Assembly: GCA_021521415.1 (NCBI GenBank)
Contig: JAIQDT010009183.1
Coordinates: 24,400-88,399, forward strand
DNA: 64,000 nt
Source: Bidens hawaiensis
Taxonomy: Eukaryota > Streptophyta > Magnoliopsida > Asterales > Asteraceae
Reading direction: 5' to 3'
Below the pieces are notes generated by a model. It worked only from the letters and a program-made list of their open reading frames with translations. It did not search any database and was not told the origin of the DNA. This document shows, one piece after another, positions 43,041 to 55,835 of the stretch. Made by a program: the position numbers and the translations under genes. Each line of letters opens with the position of its first letter. Position 1 is the stretch's first letter.

Positions 43041-43629
43041 TTTAAGTTAATTACACTCAAAACAACTGATTACTTGATTACCACTACTTTAAATAGCAGA
43101 AAAAAATCCAAAAATATTGAAATAAATAATAATATTTGCATACATACCAGAACCATATCTCCATGATCTAGCTTTCCGGCTTTTCAGTCCAGTCAACAAA
43201 AGTCCAAATGACAAAACGAGGGCAAACATTCCATTGGCGAATCTCCAGGAAGGAATAAACTCAATTAATCTCGCATCAGCTCGTTCTGGTATGCGAAATT
43301 CATCGACTAATCCCTGAATAACATTAAACAAGGATAAAAATCTATATATAACTTATGATATGAATATTTATAAACTGAAAATTAAGTATTACTTACTCTG
43401 ATTGCTTGTTGCATAAAGAGCATGGCAATGAGCAGACCGAAGAGTTCACCAGCCACACGGGTGAATCGGTTAATAATAGAACATGCTCCTAGTATTGCTA
43501 GCAAGAACAACAAGGCTGCAGTCCACACACATACCCTGAAATTTAAAGTAAACATTAAACAAAGAATCATACAATGAATTCTAAACCATCAAGAATGCAT
43601 TACACATTAAACCATGTGTTAATACCATA

Positions 43630-43668
<39 letters not shown>

Positions 43669-45168
43669 TCATTTTAGAAAAAAGAAAAAAAAAACTTTCA
43701 ATCATGTTTTGATGTATTAAAGTCTCAACTATTTTAAAACAAACATATCTGTCAAATCAACGATAAATGTCGGTTATATTTGACGTTTTGGTTGGCATAA
43801 GTAAAAAACTATCCATGTTATCATTTTCGCATACTTGTAAGTTGTAACGAATCTTCAACATACTGCAATAATAATTTGGTTTCTTATGCTATATATGCAC
43901 ATACATCTATATATGCGTGTAATCACCAATAAAAATATTTAAGAAAACACGCTTACCATCCGGTCCAAGCAAGAAACAGGTTATGGCCCAACTCGGGTCT
44001 TTGTTTCGCAAAGTTATACATGAATGTATACATAAGAACAGTAGGCTCAGCAACACCTAAAATCAACAACGGTTGACCTCCGATAATGGAATGAATGATC
44101 CCACATAACGCAGTAGAAGCCAAGGTTTGAACAGCAGTCAATGCTCCTTCTGCAAGTACCATATTAACCACACAAACAGACAACGTTAATAAACAAAACC
44201 TTAATTTACTTAAACATTGATAACATGATTAAAAAATCTATTTTGTATACCAGTATTTCGTTCCAGTTGTTCTCCGAATGATATAACTGGAATCGCGGAA
44301 GCAAAGAATATGTATGTTGTTGGAGCCAAAATTCTGCAATGTTAAGAGCAAACAAGATATTAGTATAATAGTCTTTCACACCCCAACAAAATGAGGCACA
44401 GGGTGAGCAATAACCAAACCGTTAAACGAAATTGAACCCTTACGTAAATCGAAACTAACAAAACCGAACCGAACCATTCGTATTTTCATGTATTTCATAT
44501 ATTTATATTTTATACCTCCATTTCATCTACTTCTTAGGAAAAACTTTAACCCTAGTTTGGTTTTGGTTATTAACCAAAATTAACAGATCTGAACCAAAAA
44601 CCGACAAACTAACCAATTAACCGAAAACTAATTGGCTAATAAACTATATTAATTACCTATGACTTCGGTTTCGGTTACCATTGAGGCTAATAACCGAACC
44701 AAAAACCGACTAACTAACCGAATAAACTGAAAACCGATTGGTTAATGAAATACACTTACCGATGACTTCGGTTTTAGATTAGGTCAATAACAAAAAAAAA
44801 ACGACAAACTAACCAAATAAACCGAACCAGCGAACCGAAAACCTATTGGTTAATAAAACAGATTAACTCATTAACCAATGACTTCGGTTCTGGTCAATAA
44901 CTGAACCGAAAACCGACAAACTAATCGAATAAACCGAACCGTTTAACCGAAAACCAACTGGTTAATAAAAATTTAAAAAGATTACTCGATGACTTCGGTT
45001 TCGGTTTCCATTTCGGTCAATAACCGAACCAAAACCAACAAACTAACAGAATGAACCTAACCGATTAACCGAAAGTAAATCGGTTTCGGTTGAGGCTAAT
45101 ACCGAACCTAACCGCGGAGTGGTTTAAACTTTTGGTGTAAATGTTGAACATGACCAACATTTGCTGTT

Positions 45169-45250
<82 letters not shown>

Positions 45251-45365
45251 GCCATATGTACCGGAAACCTGCACGGAAGCCGCCAGTCCAATCTTGCTTG
45301 TAACATCTGAGGCGTCCATCTAAGTCATTCTTAATGCCTTGAAACGGAACAAATGTCTCTTCCAT
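40807..45365 (-). CDS. BOR1: BOR1-type boron (borate) efflux transporter, 11 exons, 708 aa
   Basis: Exons on the minus strand: 45262-45365, 44251-44333, 43957-44149, 43397-43535, 43148-43313, 42822-42988, 42564-42737, 42384-42479, 41834-42291, 41464-41731, 40807-41085. They sum to 2127 bases, all junctions GT/AG, frame kept. The protein starts [15 protein letters not shown] and has the SLC4/band-3-like membrane core: [69 protein letters not shown], a cytosolic loop with [20 protein letters not shown], then [19 protein letters not shown] and the tail [11 protein letters not shown]. The length matches plant BOR1 (about 700 aa). BOR1 exports borate from root and vascular cells to the xylem; in Arabidopsis it is removed from the plasma membrane at high boron. 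The C-terminal tail ([14 protein letters not shown] motifs) is conserved. Introns 1, 3 and 5 carry TAA runs, and introns 1 and 10 hold MITE-like sequence. BOR1 versus BOR2/3 is not decided here. Confidence 0.95.
41100..41447. mobile_element. MITE-like GAGCTCGAGC element in BOR1 intron 10
   Basis: Ends are rich in GAGCTCGAGC/GCTCGGCTCG, with TTTACAACCCTA at the right. It resembles 16911-17254. It lies between exons 10 and 11 and leaves the splice sites intact. Confidence 0.5.
43005..43046. repeat. (AAT)n in BOR1 intron 5
   Basis: About 13 AAT units. Confidence 0.9.
43628..43667. repeat. (TAA)n in BOR1 intron 3
   Basis: About 13 units of TAA. Confidence 0.9.
44385..45115. mobile_element. AACCGA-rich repeat in BOR1 intron 1
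   Basis: About 730 bases of diverged units with AACCGAA, GACTTCGGTTT and ATTGGTTAAT, on both strands. The unit GACTTCGGTT recurs about every 110-120 bases. It is probably a hAT-type element with an amplified interior. Confidence 0.55.
45171..45249. repeat. (TGC)n(TAA)n compound microsatellite in BOR1 intron 1
   Basis: About 8 TGC units followed by about 17 TAA units, ending close to the exon 1 donor. Confidence 0.9.
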
Positions 45366-45526
45366 TGCTATTGCTATTCAGCAAGTATGAATGAATAATG
45401 AATGTTTGGAATGAGGTTCTAAATAGTTACTACTTTGGAGTCATTTGTAGTAGTAATAATAATAATAATAGTAATAGTATTGAAGAAAGATGTGAATCTG
45501 AGAGCAATGTGAGTTGAAATGAATGT

Positions 45527-45534
45527 GATTTATA
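45527..45534 (-). promoter_or_regulatory. TATA box of BOR1
   Basis: TATAAATC on the minus strand, 162 bases before the ATG, with a (TAT/TAC)n run in the leader (45443-45475). No ATGTAA minimal uORF of the kind known from boron-responsive leaders is seen between the box and the start. Confidence 0.55.
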
Positions 45535-45579
45535 GAGATCGGAATACGTGGTGAGATGGTGGGGAAATATATAAGTGTC

Positions 45580-46975
45580 AAATCCAATAATAATAATAAT
45601 AATATTATTATTAAAAGAGGGATGTGAAAATGGTGATGGTCAAAAGAAAGAAAGAACATCCACTGTGATAGATCAGAGATGCAGTGGGGAAGACAATATG
45701 AAAGATATAATAATAATAATAATAATAATAATAAGATATATTATTTATTTACTTTACTACTGGTTTTTAAGTTAAGTAGTAAACATAGGAAGAAGACCGA
45801 CTGGCTGCCAGGCTATACTACAATTTACAACCCCAGCTGGCTTCACCATTATTTATTTTTATTTATTATATTTATATTATATTTATTTTTATTTTTGTTT
45901 CTAAACAGCAAACGAATCATAACTCATCTTTTGATACGGGAAAACCATCATCTAAGGCCGATGTCCGTGAACAGTCGACCGAATATGAGATAAGGTAAGT
46001 TCAGTTAAAGGATCCAACTATGGAACGTCACATACTCGTCTAATCTCTCATCATCACCTGGTGATGTTGGACGCAATTTCCAATTTAATAGGTCTGTCAC
46101 ATGTAGGTGATCAGATTGGACCTATTGGGCCAGTAAGATTCATTAATATGTAATGTTGCAATTAGGGTTTTACTGTATTTGGTAATGCCTTAACTAGCAA
46201 GTTGGGGTAGTCTATATAAATCAAGTCATTGTTAGACGTTATAGAATGCACGTGTGAGATGCAACCAAGTTAGGGTTCTTCTAAAGAGACACAAGATGTA
46301 GTCAGATTAGGGTTCATCTAGATGCAACAAAGTTAGAGTTTATCAAGAGTCAAACTGAGTTAGGGTTTGAAAGTTGTAATCAGTTTTTTGAGTAATATTT
46401 TTTGATTAATATAAACGAGAGTTAGTCGTTTACATCGTGTTTGTTTATCGACCGGGACTTGAGGTGCCGCCGAAACTATATGAAAGGGCATGAATCGAAC
46501 CTGAGTCATATGAAACACCAAGTCTCTCCCTTACAACTCCGTCACCGGCTTTATTATTATTGTCATCATTATGTATTTATTATTATTATTGTTATTGAGT
46601 TTAGAAAATGTTTTGGTTACTAACTTGCTATAGCGAGTCTCGGTGTCATAATGATATTGTAACTAATTTGACCGATATCAATTAAATTTTTGTCGTGTCC
46701 TTGTAACAACGTGACTGGTTAAATACCACTAGTTGTTGTATACATATAGAGGTGTCATTTACTCATCTACCTATTCTAATAAAGTAAAATAACTGAGACA
46801 CATATTACTAGAAAATTCATTCTTAGCCAAAATTTTTCGCTCAAATTATTTTTCTTTTATTAATGAAAACATATTTATGGCAGTATAATCAAAACATATC
46901 AATCTATCATTTAATTAAATAATCAATTACCTAAATTATAGATATTAAACATATGCGGCTATTTATGTCAGTATA
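45580..46975. other. BOR1 upstream region and intergenic, with microsatellites
   Basis: (AAT)n runs lie at 45583-45612 and 45707-45733. A B-box-like GGTTCGATTCATGC (minus strand, 46490-46503) with an A-box-like piece near 46540-46555 suggests a SINE remnant. No gene supported. Confidence 0.4.
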
Positions 46976-46984
46976 TGTGACATT

Positions 46985-48651
46985 TGATGTGTTGTAAAAC
47001 ACTCGTATTTTCTGCACATTTTATCTACGTATTATATTATATTTTATATGTTTTAACTCGTTTTAGATAGGTTTTACGTACATTTATTAATCTTGTAGGT
47101 TTTGGGTAAAAGAAAGGTAAAAACCGGGACTTTTTGAGCATTCTATGAGCCTTTTACGCATACAAGTTCAAGACAAAGCTCAAGGCCCGACCCGTATGCA
47201 TCATGGAGGCCCAAATACTATTATAATATAAAGAATTTAAAAACCCTAGAGCTGCTGGACAGCAGCAGAAGCAGGGGAGAAAAAAAAAGAAAAAAGTTTT
47301 TTCGGCTAGGGTTTGAAGGTTGTGGCGGCTAGGGAAGGAAGAAGACACAAGAACCAAGCCTCGGGATTGAATCTCCATCGTTTTTGACAGCAAGAACAGC
47401 CCCGGAAACACCCGATATCCTTACATATTTTTCATTGCTCATCAAACTTTATTTTCTTGATCAATTGTTAATTTGTTTTGCAATTGTGTTAGAGATTAAA
47501 GTGTTTATGATTATTGTTGATCGTTGGAAAATTGTTAAGATAATTGGTATGAATTTATTAATGGTTTTATTTAACGTTCATGGCTGTCCAAAGATGATTA
47601 TTGGCTAAACTTGTTAGTTCTACCTAGGAATGATGATTCTTGTTAGTGTTTGATGAGCTCGTTGGATTGTTTGATTAATAGACCTTAATTGCTATTGTAA
47701 AGTTTGATTTAGACATGAAATAGGTTGTGTTTAATGGCTGAAAATTTTGGTGATTCATTGCATAAACCCCGTGTGTCGGTTGATTAGTTTTGTATTGATT
47801 GATCGGTGCATTGTTTGACTCTAGACTTGGTGTTTAGGGTTTGTTTGCGGTAGGTATCACCGTAGGGTTTTGTTGCTTGTTTAATTGGATTAAGTACAGT
47901 GGTTAAACACCTTTTTTGAGACCGAGAGGTGATAGGAAGTTAGGGTTGTCTCATTGCCTTTGCATGCTAGAATAAGGATTGCGCGAGAGCGAGTTCGTTT
48001 CTTGTCAGGTTTAGGTGTTTGAGCGACTAGTTGATCTATTTTGGTTTAAGTTGAATTGTTCCTCTATCCTTGGTTGTGTAGTATTCATTGCCATTAGGGT
48101 CGAGTGTTGGTGAGACCGAGAGGTGATCCTTCATTAGAACACGTTAGCAATTGTTTCCCGGTTTGGTCATTTTAGCCGATTTTGAGTAGTTAGGGTTTGT
48201 TGTGTGAGACCGAGAGGTAATCCAGTGAGCCCGAGCGATCCTTAGTCGTGTCATCTTTAGGGACCGGTGTCTAGATATCATTCAATCCATTAGCTTGTTA
48301 GGCCTACAATTTGATTCAGACATAGGTAGACGTTTTTCTCCATCCTAAGTTAACACAGTTAGTTCCCCATTAAGTTTTCTATTTTTGGTAAGTTTTGTTA
48401 GTCAGTCTATTTAGTTCAGTTAAGTATTTAAAAATCAAAAATCAATATAATTATTATTCTAAGGTAGGTCTTGTCTAGGGTTAGTGAGCTTTAGCGTTCT
48501 AACGTGTCCACGTGTTCGATACTCGGACTTCCTAAGTCTATACTACTTCCGATCGGTACACTTGACGGTTGTGTGTGGTTTTAGGATTTTCGTTTTAATA
48601 TTAAAGCTTAGTTGTGAGGTTCATATTTATAGGGTTATTAGACACACATCA
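46985..48651 (+). mobile_element. Solo LTR, 1667 bp, with perfect 5-bp TSD
   Basis: Starts TGATGTGT and ends ACACATCA, a perfect 8-bp terminal inverted repeat. The TSD ACATT lies at 46980-46984 and 48652-48656. No internal region remains, so the element was lost by LTR-LTR recombination. The LTR holds an AAACCCTAGAGC leader-like part, three GAGACCGAGAGGTGAT-type repeats and a GGACTT...GATCGGTACACTTG module near its end. The TGATGTG ends fit Athila/Tat-group gypsy LTRs; that class is an inference. Confidence 0.93.
47918..48221 (+). repeat. Three copies of GAGACCGAGAGGTGAT in the solo LTR
   Basis: Copies at 47918, 48112 and 48206 (the last with GTAAT). A fourth, GAGCCCGAGCGATCC, follows at 48226. 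Confidence 0.7.
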
Positions 48652-48880
48652 ACATTCGTCAATTTCGGGTCTTGTTTGTATTCGTTTTTGTATTTGTTTA
48701 TTATGTAAACCGACCCGATTTGTAAACCGAAGCTTATGTTATAATCAAAATGATGGATTTATGTTACAATATTTGTTTCACACTTGTTGGGTCTTGAAAA
48801 CATCCTACCTTTATTTGTATTTATTATTTTTTTTTTTGTTTTATGTTTTTGTCTTGATCCATTTTGCATGAAAACTCTTG

Positions 48881-51006
48881 TGTCTCACACCAATATTTGA
48901 CCACCAACATTACCCTATATATACACCATCTTTCCTCTTCATTTTCCCTTGCTACAACTCCAAAAAGAAAAACAAACTCTCTCAAACATTAAAGATTCAA
49001 GGTTATCTTCTTAAGTGTTCTTGAAGGTTTTTAGTCTGTCATTTTAATTATTTATGTAGCCTTATTAATACTTGTTTATGGTTGTGCAACATATATATAA
49101 TATACACCCCTTGTTTACCTTTGGTAGTTACTTCTCCGATTCCTGTCGGTGAGGTTTCGGACCTCATAAGGCAAGGCTTCATGGAGGACTTCGTGTCCTT
49201 GATATATATACATCTATATAACTTGTTCATACATATTAATCTTGCTTATTTTAGTTTGTTAGTCATGTTTACAAGTTCCATGGTTATGGGTTTTTAAGAG
49301 TCTATGCTTCGGTTTAACCGTAAATAGCTCTAAACCGTAAACCGAACTTTGTTACTAGTTTTGTTAAATAAATTTTTAAACATACTTATTGTTAGATCTA
49401 AGTTTCTAAAATCATTTTACAAATTCTATGGTTATGAGTTTGTAGAATCTTACCTCGGTCTTAACCCGAAACACGATCCGAACCGAAAACCAAACTTTTG
49501 TTTAAAGACTTTATTGTTAACTTTTGGTATTTTTTATTTGTACATTATTATACAAGTTCTTTAGTGTTTGGACATGTGGAAACCATCTATGAACTTGTTG
49601 TGAGATGGAAACCGAACCAAACCGATTCTTACTCGCTTAAGACACACAAGTGTGTTTTTTTTAGCCATCAAGACTTGTATATTTCTTTAAAAATAGTTAC
49701 AAATTGGTTTTTAAATATTTTCTTAAGTACTTGGAAATGTTGGATCCAACTTGATCTCATAACAAAGTTTGGACCGACAAAACCGAACACTCGCTTAACG
49801 TGCGTTGTTAGTTCTAAAACAATGGAACTACATACTTGGTTAAGTCTTATTAAATTTTATTGAGTTATCTCATAACATTCAATATTTTGGAAAGTTGACT
49901 TTGGGTTTGACCAATTATCAAAACCCGAACAGACAACCCGAACACTCGATAAAAAAAACCGTTTTAGTATCTTTATTCCGAAGGAATTTGCATTCTTGCA
50001 TTTTACCCACCTTATTACTTAACATAGGTTGAGTAAATATTAAAGTTAGATACTTTAACCCAGTTTCGAGCAAACTTACATTTTTAAAGGGTTATTATTA
50101 TAAATTCTTAAATAGTTACATTTTAAAACCTTGAACTTTAATTATTTACATTTCTCAACATTTATTTTATTTAAAGACCTTCAAGACAACCTTTCTAAAT
50201 TCAAGACTTCTTTTCTTTTTAGGCATTGTGCGTTAAACTCGTCGTTCCGACAAATCTCCAAACTATCACCTTTCAAGTTTACTACTTGAAGGTGGTACTT
50301 CATACCCCATTTTCCATCTTTTATTTTGGGGTGACATTTCATACTTGTTCAACAAAATGCTTTATATTTGAATCTTAAACCACAAACGTAGTTGTATACT
50401 TTACCTAAATAATTGCTCGATTTGGTGTTCTATGCTTATATGCCTATGTGTTTATCGCTTTTGGTTGGTGGAACTGCAAAATCCTAGACTATTTGGCATC
50501 CCCTTATAACAAGGTGTCGTTAACGTAATGCAATTAACGATAACTATAAAATCCTAGACTATTTGGCATCCCCTTATAGCTAGGTGTCGCTAATGTGTTT
50601 AGCGATATCTATTTATCCAAATTACCACTTTTATTTATCGTTTCGTATGCAAGTTTTGTGGCTATCTTTATTATATACTAATATGATTAAACTTATAAAT
50701 TGCTCACCAACCGTTGTGTTGTCAAACTTTATTTTATGAAATGTTGCAGGTTTGCATCTTGGTTGATTTATGATTGTGAAGAAAACGACATCAAAGACCT
50801 TAGAATATTAGTAAAAATGAACAATATCAAATTTGCCATATTTTGTGATATCTTGTTTATGGTTATTTTATGAATAATTGTTATGTGACATTTTCGATGT
50901 TGTGAAATGAAATGAGTTTATTAAATACTGTCACTTTAATTAGTGTAATGTGCTTATGGACAATCGTTACACCTCTGCATGTTCCGCCTTTGGTCGGGGT
51001 GTGACA
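48881..51006 (+). mobile_element. LTR B, probable solo LTR, about 2.1 kb
   Basis: The 3' end TTTGGTCGGGGTGTGACA at 51006 is clear, and 50215-51006 is homologous to LTR remnant A (12355-13157). A TGTCTCACACC start at 48881 would pair with the end, and a TATATATA at 48916 followed by a pyrimidine-rich leader fits a promoter, but no matching 5-bp TSD was found. Therefore the left end is provisional. Two 70-bp units with CTATTTGGCATCCCCTTATA lie at 50480-50615. Confidence 0.65.
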
Positions 51007-51595
51007 GTATAATAAAAATATTTATATTTTAATAAAATCATATCTACCTTTTTTTATATTAAATCAATTTATAAACACTTTTCAGTGTATGAGATTAATG
51101 CGTAAAATTAATCAACGATATTTATAGGTCTAAAAGATAAACAAAAGAAATTATGAATGAATAGCAATTTTATTCTTACGTATTCATTCAACCTTCATGG
51201 ATCCATGGAGTTCTCATCTATCTCTTTTAAATATGTAATACAAAAGCGTGTTTTAGTAATGTTAATTTTATATATGATGTTCTTTTTTACGTCATTTATA
51301 ATGAAACATCTTATTATCATCTTTTGTTATAATTCGCTATTCTATTAAAAAATATAATTACAACTTATATTACTAGGTGTATCTTTTTCGCTATTCGCTA
51401 TTTATATAGTTTACATCGGGTTTTAAAACTAGTTTCTAATATAAAGGTGACTTTTTTTTTGTGTGAAAGATACAGTTTAAACCGTAGTATGTATGTCAGT
51501 ATAGTACACCATATAAGTGAATAATGTTTGCTTGTTTTTGTTATAGGGGCTCCAACATTAGCTCTATGAATGGCCTTAGCGAGAAGATAACCAAG
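51007..51595. other. AT-rich spacer, no supported gene
   Basis: No coding or repeat signal beyond AT richness. Confidence 0.4.
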
Positions 51596-51599
51596 TAGA

Positions 51600-52183
51600 G
51601 TGTATCTAATCTAATCTAATATAAACTTTACTAATAAAAGAAAATAACAAGGATGATGTGACAATCTCACATTCATTATTGGTCTAATATCTCTTCTCAT
51701 TCATTCTACCTATTCATGGGTTGTAGGCAAAACCATTTTGTTTAATGAGTTATAATTTCCTTTCTAATCTTTCATTTCATTCATATCTATCCATGAGTCA
51801 TGAGACAAAAGGGTTATAATTTTTTTATAATTTTCTAATTCCTCATCTTATTTATCTTACATATCCATGAGTCATGGGTGAAAACAATTTTGACAAACGA
51901 GTTATAATTTTCTTTCTAATTTTCTAATCTCTCATCTCATTCATTATAGTTATATCCATGAGTAACGAGTCAAAACAATTTTAACAAATGTCGTATATTA
52001 TTGTAAACTTGTAATGGTTCGTCTCATTCTAATTTTCAAATTTGAGATTATAGATTTTTACTATTTGTAGTATATATTTCATTTTCTTTTTACCTTTAAT
52101 TTTGTTCATTTCTTAAAAAAACGTAATTTATTAATTTTTATTATTTAACAAATCCCGTGTAATACACCGGTTCAAAAGCTAGT
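51600..52183 (-). mobile_element. Helitron-like non-autonomous element
   Basis: On the minus strand it begins ACTAGCTTTTGAACCGGTGT and has a CCGGTGTATTACACGGG inverted repeat, like the element at 18712-19397. Inside are three diverged copies of a unit with CCATGAGTCATGAG and TATAATTTTC (about 51710-51960). No coding. Confidence 0.45.
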
Positions 52184-52871
52184 ATCGAATACAAATAATT
52201 AAAGCAAGAAAGATGAAGTTTGAAAGGCTTAAAAGTACATATTGAATGCAAATTTTATATATGCGTTGTATCTTACTTGTTATACGCGTTTTTAATGTCC
52301 ATTTTTAATGCCCATTTTTATGTGTAAAAGCAGTTGTCAAGCTAGCAATATGCTTTTAATACATGTATTTTCAAAGCACACATCATACATAAAAAAAAAA
52401 TTGAACGACATAGCAAAATTTCATTAATCACCAAATCGAAATAGCAAGGAGCTAACTAGCCTCACGAGTACAGAAAACATGACTATAGCAGTGAGTTACA
52501 ATACAATAGCAAAAAAGGAATACCGCCACTATCCTAATACATTGAAAGTTCTCCAAATTTCCCATGTAATCAGCTAATCGCCTCCGATTTAGATCTGTTT
52601 AGTATCTATAAGTAACCCAACGCTTTAATGCATTGCACCACGTTACATAGAAAAAAAACTATTTAAGTAATATAATAATAGCAAATCTCATAGAAAACAT
52701 AAATAATCAAATAAAATATTCTTCTTGTAAACATAACGATGAAGATAAAATAAATAAGAGAATCATGTTTACGAGGTACACTATGTCGTATTTCATAATT
52801 CATAAATTTTTAATAAATCAAAGAAAAAACTTTTGTTTTGGATTTTCAATAACAAGTTGCATCCTGATAAT

Positions 52872-53005
52872 CAGCTTTAGCTCAACTGATATAGAAGGAA
52901 AAATGAAGATTTGAGTTGGAGACAGCAACGTCTCAGGTTTGAATTTGATATCAACCGAATTTAACTATAGTCGGTATTCGGCATCGGATTTTTCCCCGAA
53001 ACATG
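52872..53005 (+). mobile_element. SINE-like element (tRNA-type A and B boxes)
   Basis: A box TTTAGCTCAACTGATATAG (52877-52895) and B box CAGGTTTGAATTT (52934-52946) are spaced as in a tRNA-derived Pol III promoter. The sequence does not fold as a tRNA. The 3' end is undetermined. Confidence 0.45.
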
Positions 53006-53009
53006 AGAT

Positions 53010-54660
53010 GGTGGATTTGTGCTATACAACGTTATCTATGATTACTAGCAAATGTGATCGCCTTTTACTATTAGATTATCCAGTATAGCTGAGCTTTATT
53101 AGTTGCTAGGTCAATGAAAAAATGACAAGGTGTGCAGGAATATCCCAGTAATTATATATATAAATTAATCTAAGATACTCCACCACTATTGGCTAATTCA
53201 AGTTGGTGATAAAGGCAGCAGAATGAGGTTGTATTCATTTGTTTACGTAACAAATACATAAATAAATATTAAAATAATTATATCAATTAGGATTCTTTTT
53301 ATGCACCCTACTTTTTTTTTCTCATGTGAAGACATGATATACTACTGCATATGGCATTTTGACTTGCCCAAATATGATTATTAATTCAAACATGTAGCTT
53401 TACAGAAACTTCCTAAGTTAAAACAAAATAATTGATTATTTAATTTTCTTTGATTACTTAGAACAAAAGGTTTCAACTGGAAAGTGCAAGCTAACAAGTT
53501 ATTAGGTTAAATACATAAAATAATAAAGTTTGTGGTTCATAACAACACAATTATTTGTCTTGTTAAGGGTTTGAAATACATCCACGGCCACGAATGTATA
53601 CGACCAGTGGCCCATCTAGAAGATTTTGTTTTAGGAATAGCCGATACATAAACCGAAGAAGAAAAAGAAGATACACTAAAAATGTATTTCGTCAAGAAAG
53701 TCTAGAGATAGTGCATTAGTGCTAGCTATCCTCAAATTCCCTGAAACCCTATCTACATTTTGATAAAGATTTATACAAGAGAATCCCGGATTGTAGCAAC
53801 TGCATACCATACATGAAGGTGGTTGTAATTACTACCCACTCCCAAAGCCAATTGCACTCCCAAGTGTTTTGTTTAATCATGAGAACCAGCTACCAGGAAC
53901 TCACAGGACCTCTCCAATACTCTACTAACCAATGTAATCAGGTAAAATGCAGATTGTGCTAAACACGTTGCACTCAAAGAGATTAAAGACATGAAACTAG
54001 CGGAACTTGGATTCAAATTTATATGTGAGCCAGGTTAAAACCCATTTGGGCCGCCAATAAGTCTAGATAACACCAAAAAGTTTACAAGAGTTATTTAACT
54101 TTATTTTATTTTCATGCATTGAATAAAATACTTCTGATATTTGATTTTGGCTAGTGTTGGTTTAATTAAGGACCAAGGGTAACAATTTACATAATGAGTG
54201 ATGTATGATATATCCATGCATCACCGATTTATATGCATCATGTTTGTATATAACTTATGAAAGTTTGCATGCATGTTTTTTGAGTCCATGATCTAGTTTC
54301 TAGTGTGTTTGTGGATGGTTAAATCGTTACTTTATGTATCTAAGGTCTTTTTATGATTGGGAATAGAGCATGCGGCTATTATAAAAGGGATAAGAACTAA
54401 CAATTAAAGAAAAAGTAGCTACAATCTATAATTCTATATAGAGTAGCTAACCTTAGGAGAAGTTGAGGTGATGAAAGCCTACCAAAATTGTTAGGAGATA
54501 TAAAGGGATCACATTAAAATAACATGTTGTGTTGTCAATTACTCTATTATAATTCATAAGTTATTTTTTTTTTCATGTCTTAAACAAAATTTATGGTATT
54601 TGATGGTCTTTTTTGTTTTTTTAGTTGTAACTTCATCCAATTCAAGGTAGTGTTGTTAGG
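53010..54660. other. Intergenic, no supported gene
   Basis: No ORF or RNA gene that I can support. Composition is AT-rich throughout. Confidence 0.4.
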
Positions 54661-54674
54661 CATTGGACTTCAAG

Positions 54675-54774
54675 GGCAATTTTGGGGACATCCGATAAAA
54701 TTGGAACGAAACAGAGAAGATTAGCATGACTCATGCTCAACGATGACATACACAAATTGAGAAAATGGTCCAAA
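54675..54774 (+). pseudogene. U6 snRNA pseudogene
   Basis: GGGGACATCCGATAAAATTG, then GGAACGA-ACAGAGA (54711-54717) and GATTAGCATG follow the plant U6 snRNA closely; the end GAGAAAATGGTCC is also recognisable. The region after GATTAGCATG (usual CCCCTGCGCAAGGATGACACG) is changed at many positions, the 5' stem CCCTTCGGGG is lost and no USE/TATA promoter lies upstream. A poly-A stretch follows the end, as in a retrocopy. The U6-like RNA would take part in pre-mRNA splicing; this copy should not. Confidence 0.88.
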
Positions 54775-54979
54775 AAAAGAATAATGTCTAAAGGGTTCTG
54801 CACGAAGCGGTTCGGTATGGGGCTCGGCTAACACTAAAGCCTAAATTTTTGGTTATTACTTATTTGAGTTATTTGACTTATTTGTATTCAGTTAATCGGG
54901 TTTTTCCTCGTTTTTAGTTCGATTGTGGATTGGTTAACCACTTTTTTTAATAGTGGATTCGCTGATTTGGGTCATTATG

Positions 54980-55150
54980 GGACAAGTCTAGATGGTAGAG
55001 GACTAGAGGTGCAAGCCTCTTAGGTGGGAGGTTTTGGGTCCAGTCCCATACATTGAGTAGAATATGTTGCAACTTGGAGTTAGTAGTGACAGAGTAGTGA
55101 TAGAGTAATATTTGTCATTAGAAAAAACAATAGACTCAGACTTTAAATGT
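54980..55150 (+). mobile_element. SINE-like element (tRNA-type A and B boxes)
   Basis: A-box-like TCTAGATGGTAGAGGAC (54987-55003) and B-box-like GGGTCCAGTCCC (55037-55048) at tRNA spacing. It could be of the same origin as the piece at 13340-13440, which has a similar TTTTGGGT-B-box context. Confidence 0.45.
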
Positions 55151-55835
55151 CCGGGCGACATAAATGATGCTATATATGGACTACTATGGACTATCATTTG
55201 AGAAAGATGGTGAACTACGTTTTGTTCTTATATGATTACCACATCTCCAAATATAACCAAAACAAATATGGATGGTTTGGCGTTGGTATTGGGTTATGTT
55301 TAATGAGCTGAGACGATGTTAGGTTTGGCGCTACTAGGCTCATTTGCACCCACAAGATGATTAATTAATCTGTTTGAAGTATTAATATAAAAAAAAAGAG
55401 AGAGAGAAAAGTAAATACTTTATTAGGCAAACGAAAATAAATAACTTATAAAAAAAAAAGTGAAATTGTTTAAAAATAAATAAGTTAATTGTTTAATATA
55501 ACTTTCAAAATCATTAGAAAAGTAAGAGAACTGTAGAAACTACACATTTTGACCTTTAATCGTAAAGGTAAAATGGACTTTTTAATAAACTACTGGAAAA
55601 AAATAACAATAGTTAGTAGAAAGAACAGCCTGTCAAATAAACGACCTTTATCGTAATTGCCTTAATTTAATAGACATAACCTATAACTTAGGACGACTTG
55701 TTTGTGTAATTACTTGTTACTTTATGTTACATCTATCTGATTATATCTTTAACACTCATTCTCATTGACCTAATATGGTTTATTGGTTACTCCATCTCAT
55801 TCCTAAAATAAGATTGAATTTATTTATAACTAGTT

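Noticed and set aside
49498..49863. 121-codon ORF
   Set aside because: It lies inside LTR B and has no retroelement domain or other motif.
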